Positions 42,702 to 57,035 are shown, counted from the stretch's first letter. The stretch is DNA of 64,000 bases from Tullyiplasma multilocale ATCC 49900 (GCF_000483165.1 NZ_AXXW01000006.1:110149-174148); one strand, 5' to 3'. Numbers and translations: made by a program. The notes: generated by a model from the letters alone, not told the origin.

Positions 42702-44972
42702 ATGGGTAGACCAGGTAATTTAAAATCGGAAATGCTTAAACACAGTTTTCCAATCAAAGAACGAATTTTTGATCCAGCATTTAATTATGCTGTAGCTTCA
42801 AGAATCTCTGATATTTGAACATTCGAAAATAGTCTATTCATAGAAACTACTCTATCTAATTTACAAAAATCTACTATGGAAATAAGTGTTCTTGAAAACG
42901 GTATAGTTCATTTGAAATATACACAAAAACATTGACAAAAAAATAGATTTGAAGATCACTTAAATAAGGGGCTGAGTGAAGTGAAGTTGGATTATGTCGT
43001 AACTGATGACAAAATAGAACTTAATTTATCTAATGATGAAAAAATGATTTTTATCAAAAATCCCTTCAGAATAAAATTATTAAATAGTAAAGGTGAAACA
43101 AAATTTGCTACTAATAATCGTGAAGGTTATATGTTATTTGAAAACTATTTAAATCCTCCTTTAGGTTGAAAAATTGAAGGAGACAACGACCGTAAACCAT
43201 TTATGTCATTCAACATTGAAAATGACGAAAAACTATTTGGTTTAGGTGAAAAATTTAGACCACTTGTAAAAAATGGAGTTGAAAGTGTAATATTTAATTC
43301 TGATAACTCTTGTGTCGCTAATAATGATTTAGCCTACAATGGCTTACCATTGTTATACTCAACAAACAATTGGGGTATATTGGTAAACACCGGTCATAAA
43401 ACCACTTTTGAAATTGGGTCACCTGTAACTGATGCCTTTTCATTTAAAAGTGAAGAAGAATGTTTAGATCTATACTTTTTCACAGCTAAAGATATGAAGG
43501 GTATGATAAGCCAATATACAGAACTGACGGGGCGTATTAATGGAGTTCCTGATGAGGGATATGGTATTTGATTAAACAGACTTTATTATCATAATCGTGA
43601 GGAACTATTCACAGAAATTAGAAATGCCAAAAAATATGGTTTTCCGTTAGATGTAATAACATTAGATCCTAAATGATTAAATGAAAGATACGTAAAAAGT
43701 TGTAATTTTGAATACAATACAAAAGCTTTTGGAGATTTTAAACAACTATTTAAAGATGTTCATGATGAAGGTCTTGATATGTGTTTCTGAATGAATCCAT
43801 ACATTCAAGGTGATGGTGGAGAAGCATGAGAATATCTTTCAAGTAATGAATTATTAGTTAAAAGCGCAAAAGGTGGATTTGCACACCCTTGAACTGGAAC
43901 TGAAACATACCAAGAAAATAATTTCTTAGTGGACTTCTCAAATCCAAAAGCTTACCAATGATATAAAGACCAAATTAAGAAACTATTCGAATTAGGACTA
44001 AGATATGTAAAACCTGATTACGGAGATGGTTTACCAGAAGATGCTGTTCTATTCAATGGTAAAGATGGTGAAGACTTTAAACAGTACTATACCTATTTAT
44101 ACACAAAATGTGCGTATGAAGCTGGAGAAGAATTCTTTGGCCCTGGACAAACAGTTGTGTTGTGTAGACCGGGTTACATTGGAACACAAAAATTTGTAGG
44201 TAAATGATCTGGGGATTCTGCATCAAGTTTTAATGAACTTAAAAATCACATGAATGCAGGACTTTCACTAAGTCTTGCCGGCGAAGTTGTTTGAGGAACT
44301 GATATTACAGGATTCAAGCCAACAGATGAATTGACAACGGATCTTTATGTTAGATGAACTCAATTCGGAATGCTTACAACGTTAACTAGATATCACGCAA
44401 TGGGCAAAAGAGAACCTTGATACTATGGAGAAGATGCAATTAGAAATGCCAATAAATATGCTCAACTTAAAAAAACATTACTTCCTTACTATAAAATGCT
44501 TGAGTTAGAGGCGATTCGAACAGGTATAGCTCCTTTAAGACCAATGGTTCTTGAAAATCAAGAGGACTCTATTGCTATGAAAATTGATGATCAATTCTAT
44601 ATTGGGGAATCACTATTGGTGGCTCCTGTATTAAAAGAAGGTGCTAGATCACGCCAAGTATATTTACCTGAAGGTGAATGATACAATTTCTTTGACAAAT
44701 CTGTAAAATATCAAGGAAAAAAACTTTACACAATCGAGTGCGGCCTAGATGAAATACTTATGTTCGTAAAAGATGGTTCCGTAATTGTTCAATTTGAAAA
44801 AGGGGATTACAACTTCAAGAACATCGATGAACAAACTTTAATTCTAAATGAATACGGAAATATTAAAGATATTGATATTGAATTTGCTATCAATAATAAA
44901 CATCAAAAAATTAAATACAAAGACAATAAAATTACTATTGAATCAAATCATAAACACAAAATAAATAATTAA
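42702..44972 (+). CDS. Alpha-glucosidase, GH31 family
   Basis: A 756-residue hydrolase. The barrel contains FPLDVITLDPKW, CFWMNPYIQ, YVKPDYGDG with the nucleophile Asp (about residue 441) and GKWSGDSASS with the acid/base Asp. The N-terminal beta domain and the C-terminal beta-sandwich are complete. It starts 4 nt after the PTS gene stop, with AGGGAG inside the upstream gene, so both are made together. It would hydrolyse the imported alpha-linked sugar. Confidence 0.9.
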
Positions 44973-44976
44973 TATT

Positions 44977-45000
44977 AACGACCTTTCGGTCGTTTTTTTA
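44977..45000 (+). terminator. Terminator after GH31 gene
   Basis: AACGACC-TTTC-GGTCGTT hairpin with T7. Confidence 0.9.
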
Positions 45001-45003
45001 ATT

Positions 45004-45019
45004 AGTAAACTTGTTTACT
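45004..45019. promoter_or_regulatory. Palindrome AGTAAACTTGTTTACT before the ABC exporter array
   Basis: Perfect 7-nt arms around a TT centre, 91 nt before the first exporter ATG. Operator-like. No dedicated regulator gene is adjacent. Confidence 0.4.
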
Positions 45020-45110
45020 CAAAGTAAAAAACAATTTAATAAAAAGTATTACATATTCATAAAAAACCTATAAAATATACTTTAATAGAACCAAAAAAGG
45101 AGGATTTATT

Positions 45111-47051
45111 ATGACTAAAATGAAATTTAAAAGTCAGGAAGTTCGTGATTTAAAATCAAAATTAGACGCTCGTTTTAAAGCTGAAGAAATTGATAAAGAA
45201 GTTTATGATAGCGAACTAAATGAATTAGTCGAAAAAGACAAGGAATTAACAAAACACAATGGTTCATTCTTTGAAACAATCATTCTTTATTATAAAAAAG
45301 AATGAAAACTATCTTCAATCCTAATTTTCCTTACTTGTTTAAGCGTTGTGTCTTCAATTATGTTGCCATTATTAACACAACAAATGACTAAGGCGATTAT
45401 GTTGGAGGTATCAACTAACAATGGAACACCGATGCCAATGTCTGGATACTGAGGTTTAGAATGATGAGTATCACTTATCATTGCGGCATCAGTTGTGTTT
45501 GCAAATATTGGAGTTCAATTTATGACTCAGTATATTGGAGTTATTCTTGGTAAAAGAATCGAAATTGATTTACGTAATAAATCTCTTGAAGCTTTAATCA
45601 GACAAGATATTTCTTACTACTCTGATAAAAAAATTGGGGAATTATTAACAAAAGTTGTTTCTGATACTCAAATTGTTGGGGATCAAGCAGCAACTATTCC
45701 TTCAACAGTTATTAATACAATATTAACTGTTACCGCTTCAGTTGCTATGATGTTTGTATTTGAATGAAGAATCACACTTGGTGTTGTGGGTGCATTCGTA
45801 TTAATCTTAGCTGCTATGGGAGTGGCGTTCTTCTTCTCTAAAAAACGTATTAAAAAAGTTAGAGAAGTTGTTACTGAAATTAATGGTAATGTTACAGATA
45901 GAATTAACAATGTTAGATTAATTAAATCAACTGGAACAGAAAACTATGAAACACAACGTTTCCATGATGTTCATAAAGAATACTATACTGAAGTTAGAAA
46001 AATGGCTAAAGTACAATCAGCCATGGTTGTTATTTTATTTGGTGGAATCAGCTTCATGCAATTAATGGTAGTTGCATTAGCAATGGTGTTCTATCATGAT
46101 TCAACAAATGCTTTAACATTCTTCTCAACTGAATTTGCTTCATTCCAAATGGCTCAAGGAACAATGGTTGGGTCACTATTCCAATTAGTTATGTTAACAA
46201 TGGGTATTGCTAGTGCGTCTGTTTCTTCAGTTCGTATTAAAGATACTATTACAGCACCATCAATTCTAGACCCACATTACTTTGGGGAAGAAAAAGTTGA
46301 CCACATTAGTGGTGATATTGAATTCAAAGGTGTAAGTTTTGCTTATCCTGAAAAACCAGGAAAAATAATCATTCCTGAATTTGACTTTACATTTAAAGAA
46401 GGTAAATCATACGCCTTTGTTGGTGAAACTGGATCTGGTAAATCTACAATCGCTAGATTGCTATTAAGATTCTATGACCCAACAACTGGAAACATTTTAG
46501 TAAATGGAAATCAAAACTTAAAAGATGTAAATCTTTCAAGTTACTTATACAATGTTGGATATGTTGAACAAGATCCACAAATCCTTTATGGAGATGTTTA
46601 TGACAACGTAAAATACGGTAGATTCGATGCTACTAATGAAGAAGTTATCGAAGCATGTAAAAAAGCTGAGTTACACGACTTAATTATGAGTTGACCAGAA
46701 GGTTATGACACAATTCTTGGAGAAAGAGGATTTATGTTATCTGGTGGTCAAAAACAAAGAATGATTATTGCTAGAATGTTCTTAAAAGATCCGCAATTAT
46801 TAATTCTTGATGAAGCGACATCTGCATTAGATAATATTGTTGAAAAAGAAATTCAAGCTAAACTTGAAGACTTGATGAAAGGCAGAACAACAGTTTCTAT
46901 TGCTCACCGATTATCAACAATTAAAAATGCTGACCAAATTATTGTTCTTGGAGCAAATGGTAAAGGTATTGTTCAAACAGGTACATTTGATGAACTTAAA
47001 GATAAACCTGGTCATTTCCAAAAACTATACAATGCTGGTTTAATGGACTAA
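45111..47051 (+). CDS. ABC exporter, fused membrane and ATPase domains, copy 1
   Basis: A 646-residue half-transporter of the multidrug/lipid type that would work as a dimer. About 65 charged residues precede six spans; the coupling-loop region has [22 protein letters not shown]. The ATPase has Walker [11 protein letters not shown]-loop VEQDPQ, signature LSGGQKQR, Walker [13 protein letters not shown] and the H-loop His. It is the first of three tandem paralogues. AGGAGG precedes the ATG. Substrate unknown. Confidence 0.92.
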
Positions 47052-47054
47052 TAG

Positions 47055-47081
47055 AAATCACACTTAGGTGTGATTTTTTTA
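47055..47081 (+). terminator. Terminator after exporter 1
   Basis: AAATCACAC/GTGTGATTT hairpin and T7. Confidence 0.9.
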
Positions 47082-47136
47082 ATTCTATGATATAGTGGTG
47101 GTAAGGGCCTTTAAAGCCCATAAATAGGGGGTTTTT

Positions 47137-49029
47137 ATGGAAAAACAAGTAAAAAATAACTCTCTGTTCGGACGAAAAAATAACAAAAGAAATAGTCCAG
47201 AAGAGAGAAAAATAAATAAAGCTTTATTTGCCACTATTATCAAATACTATCGCATAGAATGAAAATTAACCATTACGATGCTATGTCTGATTATGATTAC
47301 TGTTATGTGTAGTATTATGTTACCTTTATTAACGCAACAAATGAACATGTCTGTTGCCATTAAAGCTGCAATAAATGCTGAAGGTATAGAAAATATCTCA
47401 CCTGATAAGTGAGCTACAATGCATTCCGACTTTTGGGGTTTGCATTGAGATAAATTGATATACATAGCGCTAGGGGTTATCGTGCTATACTGTGTTGTCT
47501 CATTCTGCTTTGACTATCTTTCATATATGATGGGGCGTAGAATTGAAATTAGTTTACGTAATCTATCACTTGAGGCATTAGTAAGACAGGATATCTCTTA
47601 CTACTCAGATAAAAAAATTGGAGAAATACTAACTAAGGTAATTTCTGACACTCAAATTGTTGGAGATGCATCAGTTATGGTGCCGCTTCAACTAGTTGTA
47701 TCGGTTTTTGAAATAATAGCATCATTTGTAATGATGTTGGTGCTAGCATGACAATTAGCACTTGTAGTACTATTTATATTTGCAATAATTATGCTAATTA
47801 TGATATCTTGTTATGCTGCAACAAAATTGAGATTTACAAAAGTACGTAGAGTTATTACTGAAATCAATGGTAATGTAACTGACCGTATTGCAACAGTTAG
47901 ACTTATTAAAGCAACAGGTACAGAAAACTATGAAACTGCAAGATTTAAAGAAGTTCATAAAGATTACTACAAAAAATCTAAATCTGTAGCAAAAATGGAA
48001 TCACTAATGCTGACATCTATGTGAGGCGGGGTATTCATTATCCAATTTGCTGGGATAATTGGAGCCATGGTATTGTATGGTGAAACAAATCCTGCGTTCT
48101 TCACAACAACGTTTGTAGCTTTCACTCTAGCTAGTTCAATTATGATTGGTCCGATATTCCAAGTTATGGCAATATCTTTTACACTTGCGCAAGCCTCAGT
48201 TGCTGCTACAAGGGTTGATCAAGCTATAAATTCAAAATCAATCTTAGATCCCCACTATTGAGATGGAGAACAAGTTCCAACAATTAGGGGTGATATAAAA
48301 TTTGAAGGCGTGAGTTTTGCATATCCTGAAAAGCCAACAAAAACAATTATTCCTGAATTTGATTTCATATTTAAAGAAGGTAAATCATATGCCTTTGTTG
48401 GTGAAACTGGATCAGGTAAATCTACAATTGCTAGATTATTACTAAGATTCTACGATCCCACAAGTGGTGAGGTAATTATTAATGGTAATCAAAATCTTAA
48501 GGATGTTCATTTAGCATCATATTTAGAACATGTTGGATATGTTGAACAAGATCCACAAATTCTATATGGTGATGTGTTTGAAAATGTTAGATATGGTAAA
48601 TTCGGAGCCAGCGATCATGAAGTTTATGAGGCATGTAAAAAAGCTGAACTGCATGAATTGGTAATGACTTGACCTGATGGTTATGACACAATTCTTGGAG
48701 AAAGAGGATTCATGCTATCTGGTGGTCAAAAACAAAGACTTGTAATCGCAAGAATGTTTTTGAAGAATCCAACACTTTTAATTCTTGACGAAGCAACATC
48801 TGCATTGGATAATATTGTAGAAAAAGAAATTCAAGTTAAATTAGAAGCATTGATGGAAGGAAGAACATCAGTTTCTATTGCTCACCGTTTATCAACAATT
48901 AAAAATTGTGATGAAATTATTGTTCTGGGGGCTAATGGAGCTGGTGTTGTCCAAGCCGGAACATTTGATGAATTGAAAAACAAACCAGGCCACTTTAAAA
49001 AACTTTATGAAGCAGGGCTAATGGATTAA
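47137..49029 (+). CDS. ABC exporter, fused domains, copy 2
   Basis: A 630-residue paralogue of the neighbours. It keeps [28 protein letters not shown] and [10 protein letters not shown]. The first spans and the loop near residues 75-100 differ most from copies 1 and 3, while the ATPase is nearly the same. Terminators on both sides suggest independent expression. The ribosome site AGGGGG is good. Confidence 0.92.
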
Positions 49030-49040
49030 ATTTTTACAAA

Positions 49041-49068
49041 AGAAAAACTAAAAAGTTTTTCTTTTTTT
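49041..49068 (+). terminator. Terminator after exporter 2
   Basis: AGAAAAACT/AGTTTTTCT hairpin and T7. Confidence 0.85.
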
Positions 49069-49178
49069 AATGTAATTTATCGGCCATGAAAGAACTTTTT
49101 CTTTTATAATTGATAGTGGAGTTCATATTTATCATCCAGATGAAAGTTCAAGCCGTAAAGTGAAAAGGGAGATAAAAA

Positions 49179-51002
49179 ATGGAAAATAAAAAATCCAATT
49201 TAAAACAAGAAGGAAACGGAGTCTTCTTTAAAATGATCGTAAAATATTACGCTAAAGAATGAAAATTATCTTTAGTGTTATTAGGGTTGATGGGGTTTAT
49301 CGTTTGTTGTAACGTATTAGTACCGCTAATTACACAACAAATTACATTCTCAATCCAAAGTAAGGTTGATGGTTATGTGCCACCATCAACATGATGAGGT
49401 CTAACATGACAAGAAGATGTAATCATTGGTGTTGTAGCTATTGTTGCAAACTCAATCGCATCTTATATGTTTAACTATGTAGGGTTTTTAATGGGGCGTA
49501 AAATCGAAATCAGTTTACGTAATCGCTCATTAGAAGCATTAGTAAGACAAGATATTTCTTACTACTCAGACAAAAAAATCGGAGAAATCTTAACTAAAGT
49601 TATTTCAGATACTCAAATCGTTGGAGATCAAGCAGTAATGATCCCAATGCTAGTTGGGATATCTGTATTTCAAATATTAGCATCATTAATTATGATGCTA
49701 ATATTGTCAGCAACTCTTGCTGCAGTTGTAATTGTGATTTTCTTAATGATTATTTTAGCAATGTATGTATCATTCAAAATTACAACATCTAGATATAATA
49801 AAGTTCGTACAGTTATTACAGATATCAATGGTAATGTAACTGACCGTATTGCAACTGTGAGATTAATTAAATCTACAGGAACTGAAAATTACGAAACTGA
49901 AAGATTTAAACAAGTTCACGAAGAGTATTATGCTAAATCTCGCAAAGTAGGGCAAATGCAAGCTTTAATGCTAGCAACTCTATTTGGGGGAGTTTCACTA
50001 TTACAATTCTCAACTTTAATTGCCACTGCCATTATTTATGGAACAGCTGACACAACTGTTGCAGCCGAGTTCTTTAAAAATACTTTTGCTGCCTTCTTAT
50101 CTGCTCAAGGGATGATGATTGGTCCGCTATTCAATGCAATGAATGCGTCATTTGGTTTAGCACAAGCAGCCGTTGCTGCAAAACGTATCAATGATACTTT
50201 AATTGCCACTTCAATCATGGATCCTCATTACTTTGATGGAGAAGAAGTTGAATCAATTGATGGAAACATCGAATTTAAAGGTGTTAGATTTGCTTATCCA
50301 GAAAAACCAACTAAAACAATTCTTCCGAAATTTGACTTTACTTTTGAAAAAGGTAAATCATACGCATTCGTTGGAGAAACTGGGTCAGGAAAATCAACAA
50401 TCTCAAAATTATTATTAAGATTCTATGACCCAACAGAAGGTGAAATTATTGTTAATGGTAAAACAAACTTAAAAGATGTTCATTTATCTTCATATTTAAA
50501 TCACGTTGGATACGTTGAACAAGATCCTCAAATTTTATTTGGTGATGTTTATGAAAACGTAAGATATGGAAGATTTGATGCTACAAATGAAGAAGTTATT
50601 GAAGCATGTAAAATGGCTGAGTTAGACCAACTTATCCAAACATGACCAGATGGTTATGACACAATCCTTGGAGAAAGAGGATTTATGTTATCTGGTGGTC
50701 AAAAACAACGTCTAATTATTGCTCGTATGTTCTTGAAAGACCCACAATTGTTAATTCTTGATGAAGCAACTTCTGCTTTAGATAATATTGTTGAAAAAGA
50801 GATTCAAGCAAAACTTGAAACTTTAATGGTTGGTAGAACTACAGTTTCTATCGCTCACCGTTTATCAACAATTAAAAATGCTGATCACATCATTGTTCTT
50901 GGAGCCGATGGTGCAGGTATTGTTCAAACAGGAACATTTGAAGAACTTAAAAAAATGCCAGGACATTTCCAAAAACTATATAACGCTGGATTAATGGACT
51001 AA
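49179..51002 (+). CDS. ABC exporter, fused domains, copy 3
   Basis: A 607-residue paralogue with the shortest N-terminal extension. All ATPase motifs are present ([38 protein letters not shown]). Spans 5 and 6 contain [15 protein letters not shown]. Predicted homodimer or heterodimer with copies 1 or 2; the sequence alone cannot decide. Confidence 0.92.
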
Positions 51003-51031
51003 TTAATAACCTTTCGGGGTTATTTTTTTTA
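51003..51031 (+). terminator. Terminator after exporter 3
   Basis: AATAACC/GGGTTATT hairpin with a T8 tract. Confidence 0.85.
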
Positions 51032-51096
51032 TTTTCTATTTTCAATCACCAACATTAAAATGTATTATTAAACTATATAGAAAAGGGGATTTTTAA

Positions 51097-53901
51097 ATGA
51101 AACAAAGAACCAAAAAAATAGACATCAAGAAAAACCTTAGTTACATTAAGAAATTTAAAAACCCTAAATGACCAGGTCAGAAGAAAATCGTTAAATCTGC
51201 AAGCCTTTCTACAGATCAAACTTTAAAAATAATTAATAGACAAAAATTAGTTTTGGATCAAAAATTTGTTGACTACAAAACAGATAGTCGTTTTAGTAGA
51301 ACCGAAGAAAAATGAAGTTTTTTCAAAGCTCTTTATACATCACTAAAAGATGTGTTTGCAATTATTTTAATAGCTATCATTATTTATAACTTTGTAATGT
51401 TTGCAATTACTGGTGGAATTGCTGATTTAGCTGGAGGAATTTTAGTATTAATCTTAATCGGTTTATCTACTTCATTCCAAATCTTTAACTCATATCAGAT
51501 ATTTAAAAAGAATAAAGCTATTAGGCTTGAACAAGATGAACAAATAAAAGTGCTAAGAAATCAACCAGATATTAAAACTACTGAAGATTTCTTAGCTGTA
51601 ATTGATGAAATGAAATATGAGGTTAAAAAAACCCATGTTTCAAAAGTTATCAAAGGAGATGTAGTTTACTTCAAAAGAGGTGACATTGTTCCGGTAGATT
51701 GTAAAATAATTCACACAAACGAGTTATTCGTAAGTCAAGAACCAGTTACTGGTGACAACACAGTTATTGAAAAATTTGTTGATAACGTTAGCGAAAGCAA
51801 AAAACCATTTGAATTATCAAACATTTTATATCGTGGAACAATTATCAAAAGAGGTGAGGTTTGAGCTTTAACTTTATACACTCAAGACCAAACTCTATTT
51901 GAATACAACAAAAAAGTTGAAGTAGATGAAAAACCAGATACAACATTTAATAAGCAAATTAAGAAAGTATCTAAAATACTTCTTACAACAATTGCAGTTT
52001 TCGTGCCGATAATTTTCGTTATATCTGCTGTTTTAAGAGCCATGACAGGTCATGGTGAGTTTTCTGATGCAAATGTATGAATGCAAGGGTTAATCTTCGC
52101 TATGGCGATTGCTGTGGCTCTTGCCCCAGATGCATTGCCATTGATTCTTACATCAGCATTTTCAAAAACACGTAATACTTTAAATAAAAATAAGATTGTT
52201 TCTAGAGACACTTCAGTTGCACAAAACATCGGTTCTATGGATGTATTGGCAATTGATTTTGAACAAATATTCTTGAAGAAGGAGAAAGTCTTAAAATCAA
52301 TTACTGATTTAGAGGGTAATGTTGTAAATAGAATTTTAGAAAAGGGTATTTTGTGTACTCAAAATGACATTGTCTTAGATGAACACACAATGGATCTGTT
52401 AAGACAACATGCTGAGTTTAAAAAACATGAAGATGCCATCAACAAAAGATTTAAATTCGTTTCGAATTTTGAAAACCAACTGTACAATATTAAAACATCT
52501 ATTTTTGAAGATGCTGAAGGGCAAAAATATTCAATCATTAGAGGGAATAAACTAGATATCTTAGAAAAGTGTTCAACATATGAAACTGTTAATGGAAACG
52601 AGAATCTTAATAAGACAAATCTAGAAAAAATCGAAGAAACATTTTCTGAGTTAACTTCTAAGGGGATAGAATCAATTGGAATTGCGATCAAACCAATTGA
52701 TAACGATAACTCAAGAACAGTAGCTGCTAAAAACTATATCTATTTAGGTTTAATTAACTACACGCTAAAAACAAAGGCTAAATCTAAAGATGTTATTAAA
52801 GATATTAAAGCAGAAAATGTGGATGTTAAATTCTTCACAAAGTCATCTTTAGATGATGCTGCAGCTATTTCAAACATTTTACAATTCAATATTTATGATC
52901 CAATTGGTGGAGACGAGATTGCTCAAATGTCAGATCTTCAATTATCAAGAAGTTTAGGTAAAACAAATATGTTTTACAATGTTGATTCGGCAGCTGAAGT
53001 AAGACTTATTAAAGCTTACCAATCTCTTGGTCATACGGTTGGTTTCTTAGGAAAAGATATTGAAGATTCAATTCAATTGTTATCTGCTGATATTGGTATC
53101 ACAACAAATGGTAGTGACGCCTTTGGTAAAAATTGTTCCAACTTGTTAATTAGAGAAAATGGGATTGCTGATATTGCGATTGCAATTAGAGAGTCTCGTA
53201 AATCTTTAATGAACTTAATGAAATTCATTAAATTAAAAATTACTGGAGCACTTTCATTAACATTTAAATTGTTAATTGGATTGTTCTTAATCAATGAAGA
53301 GCCAATGAGTGCCTTACAATTATTGATGCAGAACTTATTATTCAACACAATTATGTTTGCATTCATTTACGACAGTATTGATGAAAGTTACATAAAAGAA
53401 CCAGTTAGATGACGAACAGAGACAATCATTCCATTCGCACTTTGAAATGGTTTAGTATTCCAATTATTCTCAATATTCAATATCTTGATGATTTCATTTG
53501 TGACACATCCAGAAATAATTTCACACATTAGGGATGGTGCAATTGATACATCATTTGAAGAGGGTAGTGGAGAATTGTTAGTATTCCAAACTATGTACTG
53601 ATTGGAAGACACAATTACTAACATCTTATTTGCCTTTGTAATGAGAACGCATTACAAATCTGTTTTCAAAGCTTCAATTGCAAAACCAGTATTAATTGTC
53701 TTTTCTGCAGTGGCTGTATTAGCATTTGTATTGCCATTATTACCAGGAACTGAAATTGCATTAGATCTGTCTCATAGTCAACTTGATGGTCGATGAGTTT
53801 GAGAGTGATACGTGTACATAATTGGGGCTTGAACAGCAATATTCTTCACTCAAGAATATTGAAAACGAGCATACGTAAAAGTTTTCAAAAACTGATTATA
53901 A
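51097..53901 (+). CDS. P-type ATPase-like protein lacking the DKTGT phosphorylation motif
   Basis: A 934-residue protein with the architecture of MgtA-type cation ATPases: N-terminal tail, two spans, actuator domain with PVTGDN (about residue 216-221), two spans with APDALPLIL, a cytosolic domain and six C-terminal spans. The catalytic site is altered. The phosphorylated-Asp region reads MDVLAIDFEQIF (Asp near 387), with KTGT lost. The hinge motif reads GKDIEDS, not GDGxND (Lys near 653). It is very unlikely to be phosphorylated normally. Reading frame and UGA Trp codons are otherwise well kept, so it is probably expressed. Confidence 0.8.
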
Positions 53902-53904
53902 AAA

Positions 53905-53931
53905 CGAAGGTTCAGGCCTTCATTTTTTTTG
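53905..53931 (+). terminator. Terminator after the P-type ATPase-like gene
   Basis: GAAGG-TTCAGG-CCTTC hairpin with T8. The 13 bases AAAACGAAGGTTC (53901-53913) recur at 53965-53977. Confidence 0.75.
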
Positions 53932-54023
53932 TGTACCGTGACGTTATTATAAAAAAATATTAATAAAACGAAGGTTCTAAAAAGAAACCAATAACAAAGC
54001 AACCGACTTATTTTTAAGTACTA

Positions 54024-54068
54024 TAAACCACCGTTAATAATGAGAAGATAAATTAAAGGGGTGGTTTA
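54024..54068 (+). promoter_or_regulatory. Hairpin over the ribosome site of the DUF3137-like gene
   Basis: TAAACCACC (54024-54032) is complementary to GGTGGTTTA (54060-54068), which is part of the AAAGGGGTGG ribosome site just before the ATG at 54069. The loop is 27 nt. Could regulate translation; inference. Confidence 0.35.
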
Positions 54069-55007
54069 ATGATTGAAGATTTTACAAAGAAATTAGAGCA
54101 TTTTTTAGATAGTAATTTTAACTATCGAATATTAATAAGTAAATATCGTAGACTAGAAATTATCTACATTGTCTTTGCGGTTTTATTTTTGTATGCCTTA
54201 ATACAGTTCATTGTGGTGATGGTGTTTAAGCCTGGATTTTGGTTTATTCCAACAGGCATTATTTTAATCTTGATTATTGCATTTTATTTTATGGTTAAAA
54301 ATGATTTGGCAATTATCAGAAAAGTTAAGATTTTGCATAAGAAAAATTTTAAAGAACATATAACAAGTTTCTATAATTTATATTTGGAAGAGATTGATGA
54401 AACTGAGATAAAAATTGAAGACGTTTTATTTTTAGCTCGTAATAAATACCAAATAAATTTGAAATACAAAAATGTAGAAATATTTTTAGAAGTGATTGAG
54501 AAAGCCGAACATAAAGCATTTGCTGTTTATAGTTCAATAGATACATTTTTTGATCTCAAATCATCTCATACAAATAAATATATATTGACAAGAAATATTG
54601 GTAGCAAAACAAGAAATCACGAAATAAAGATAAGATGGAATTCACAAACTGAAAGTGGAAGTTTGTTGACAGAATCAATTTCATTTAATAACCACTTTAT
54701 AATTGATGGCAATCATCATCAAGCAGTAAAGTTGTTGACGCCTTCCTTGATTGAAGGGATTAGAACCGTTGGATATGAAAACTATGAAGGAATTGATTTC
54801 ACTGTTCTAAATAGTGTTATGAATGCTAATTATGATTTTTCAGATTTGCTTCCAACTTGAAGAGAATTAAACAAAGGTAAGGTTCTAATAAGATATACTA
54901 ATGTGCAAATCAAACAAATATTTTGTGAAAAAATTATCAAAGATGTTTCAATATTGAAAAATTTACTAGAAGTTAGTCAGCCGTTTGTAAGAAATAGGAG
55001 GTATTAG
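54069..55007 (+). CDS. DUF3137-like membrane protein
   Basis: A 312-residue protein. Two adjacent spans occupy residues about 30-80 (IIYIVFAVLFLYALIQFIVV and a following segment); the rest is soluble, with an NHFIIDG motif, as in DUF3137 proteins, which often neighbour LemA. The LemA gene begins 1 nt after its stop, and AGGAGG for LemA overlaps its last codons. The role of this family is unknown. Confidence 0.65.
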
Positions 55008-55008
55008 T

Positions 55009-55617
55009 ATGCCAATCAAAGAAAAAAATACAGAAAAGCAAATTAAAACAAACATGGCCGGAAAGGTTATCTGGTATGGTTCATTTGTTTTGATAATTCC
55101 TTTAATAAGTCATATATCTAGAAGAAATAACATTATAAGATTTCAAGAAAAAATATACGAAGCTAGTAGTGGGATAGATGTACATCTTGTAAAAAGAACT
55201 GACACCCTTTTGAAGCTGGTTGATGTTGTTAAGTCAACAATCAAATTCGAAAAAGAATTATTAACTAAGCTAGTTGAACTTAGAAATATAAAAGTTAACG
55301 ATAATAAAATTCAAGATAACATCTTACTTAATGAAAAACTTAGCACGATTCAGAGGTATGTTGGTATACAAATGGAAGCATATCCTGAATTGAAATCTAA
55401 TAAAAACATCTTAGATCTTCAACAAAACATCAGAGAGGTTGAAGATGATCTTACTTCGGCCAGAAGAATATACAATGCTAATGTAACGGCGTATAACCAA
55501 TTTGTTCAAACTTGACCGACTGCTGTTGTTGCTGAATCTATAGGGGTATTTACAAAACCATTTTTCAAAGCTACAAAGGAACAAAAACAAGATATTAAAA
55601 TTGTTCTTGGGATATAG
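55009..55617 (+). CDS. LemA family protein
   Basis: A 202-residue protein with one N-terminal span (VIWYGSFVLIIPLISHI) and a long helical soluble part. The family block LVKRTDTLLKLVDVVKSTIKFEKE and the later ARRIYNANVTAYNQFVQTWP (with UGA Trp) are clear LemA signatures. Biological role is poorly known; a membrane-anchored partner of the preceding DUF3137-like protein is likely. Confidence 0.88.
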
Positions 55618-55647
55618 AGTTAAACAAGGACTAACGAGAATGGCTAG

Positions 55648-55674
55648 AGAATGGCTAATAATAGGCCATTCTTT
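55648..55674 (+). terminator. Hairpin after lemA
   Basis: AGAATGGC/GCCATTCT stem, with only a T-rich tail, so a moderate terminator. Confidence 0.6.
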
Positions 55675-55749
55675 GCTTTATTTGGTGTCATGGATAGTAA
55701 AAAAACATTATTTAAGATATATAATATTTCTATATAAAGAGGTGTAGAA

Positions 55750-57009
<1,260 letters not shown>

Positions 57010-57015
<6 letters not shown>

Positions 57016-57035
57016 GACTTATGTCTTATTTTTTT
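57010..57035 (+). terminator. Terminator overlapping the serS stop
   Basis: AAATAAGAC/GTCTTATTT hairpin and T7. The serS TAA is inside the left arm. Confidence 0.85.
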
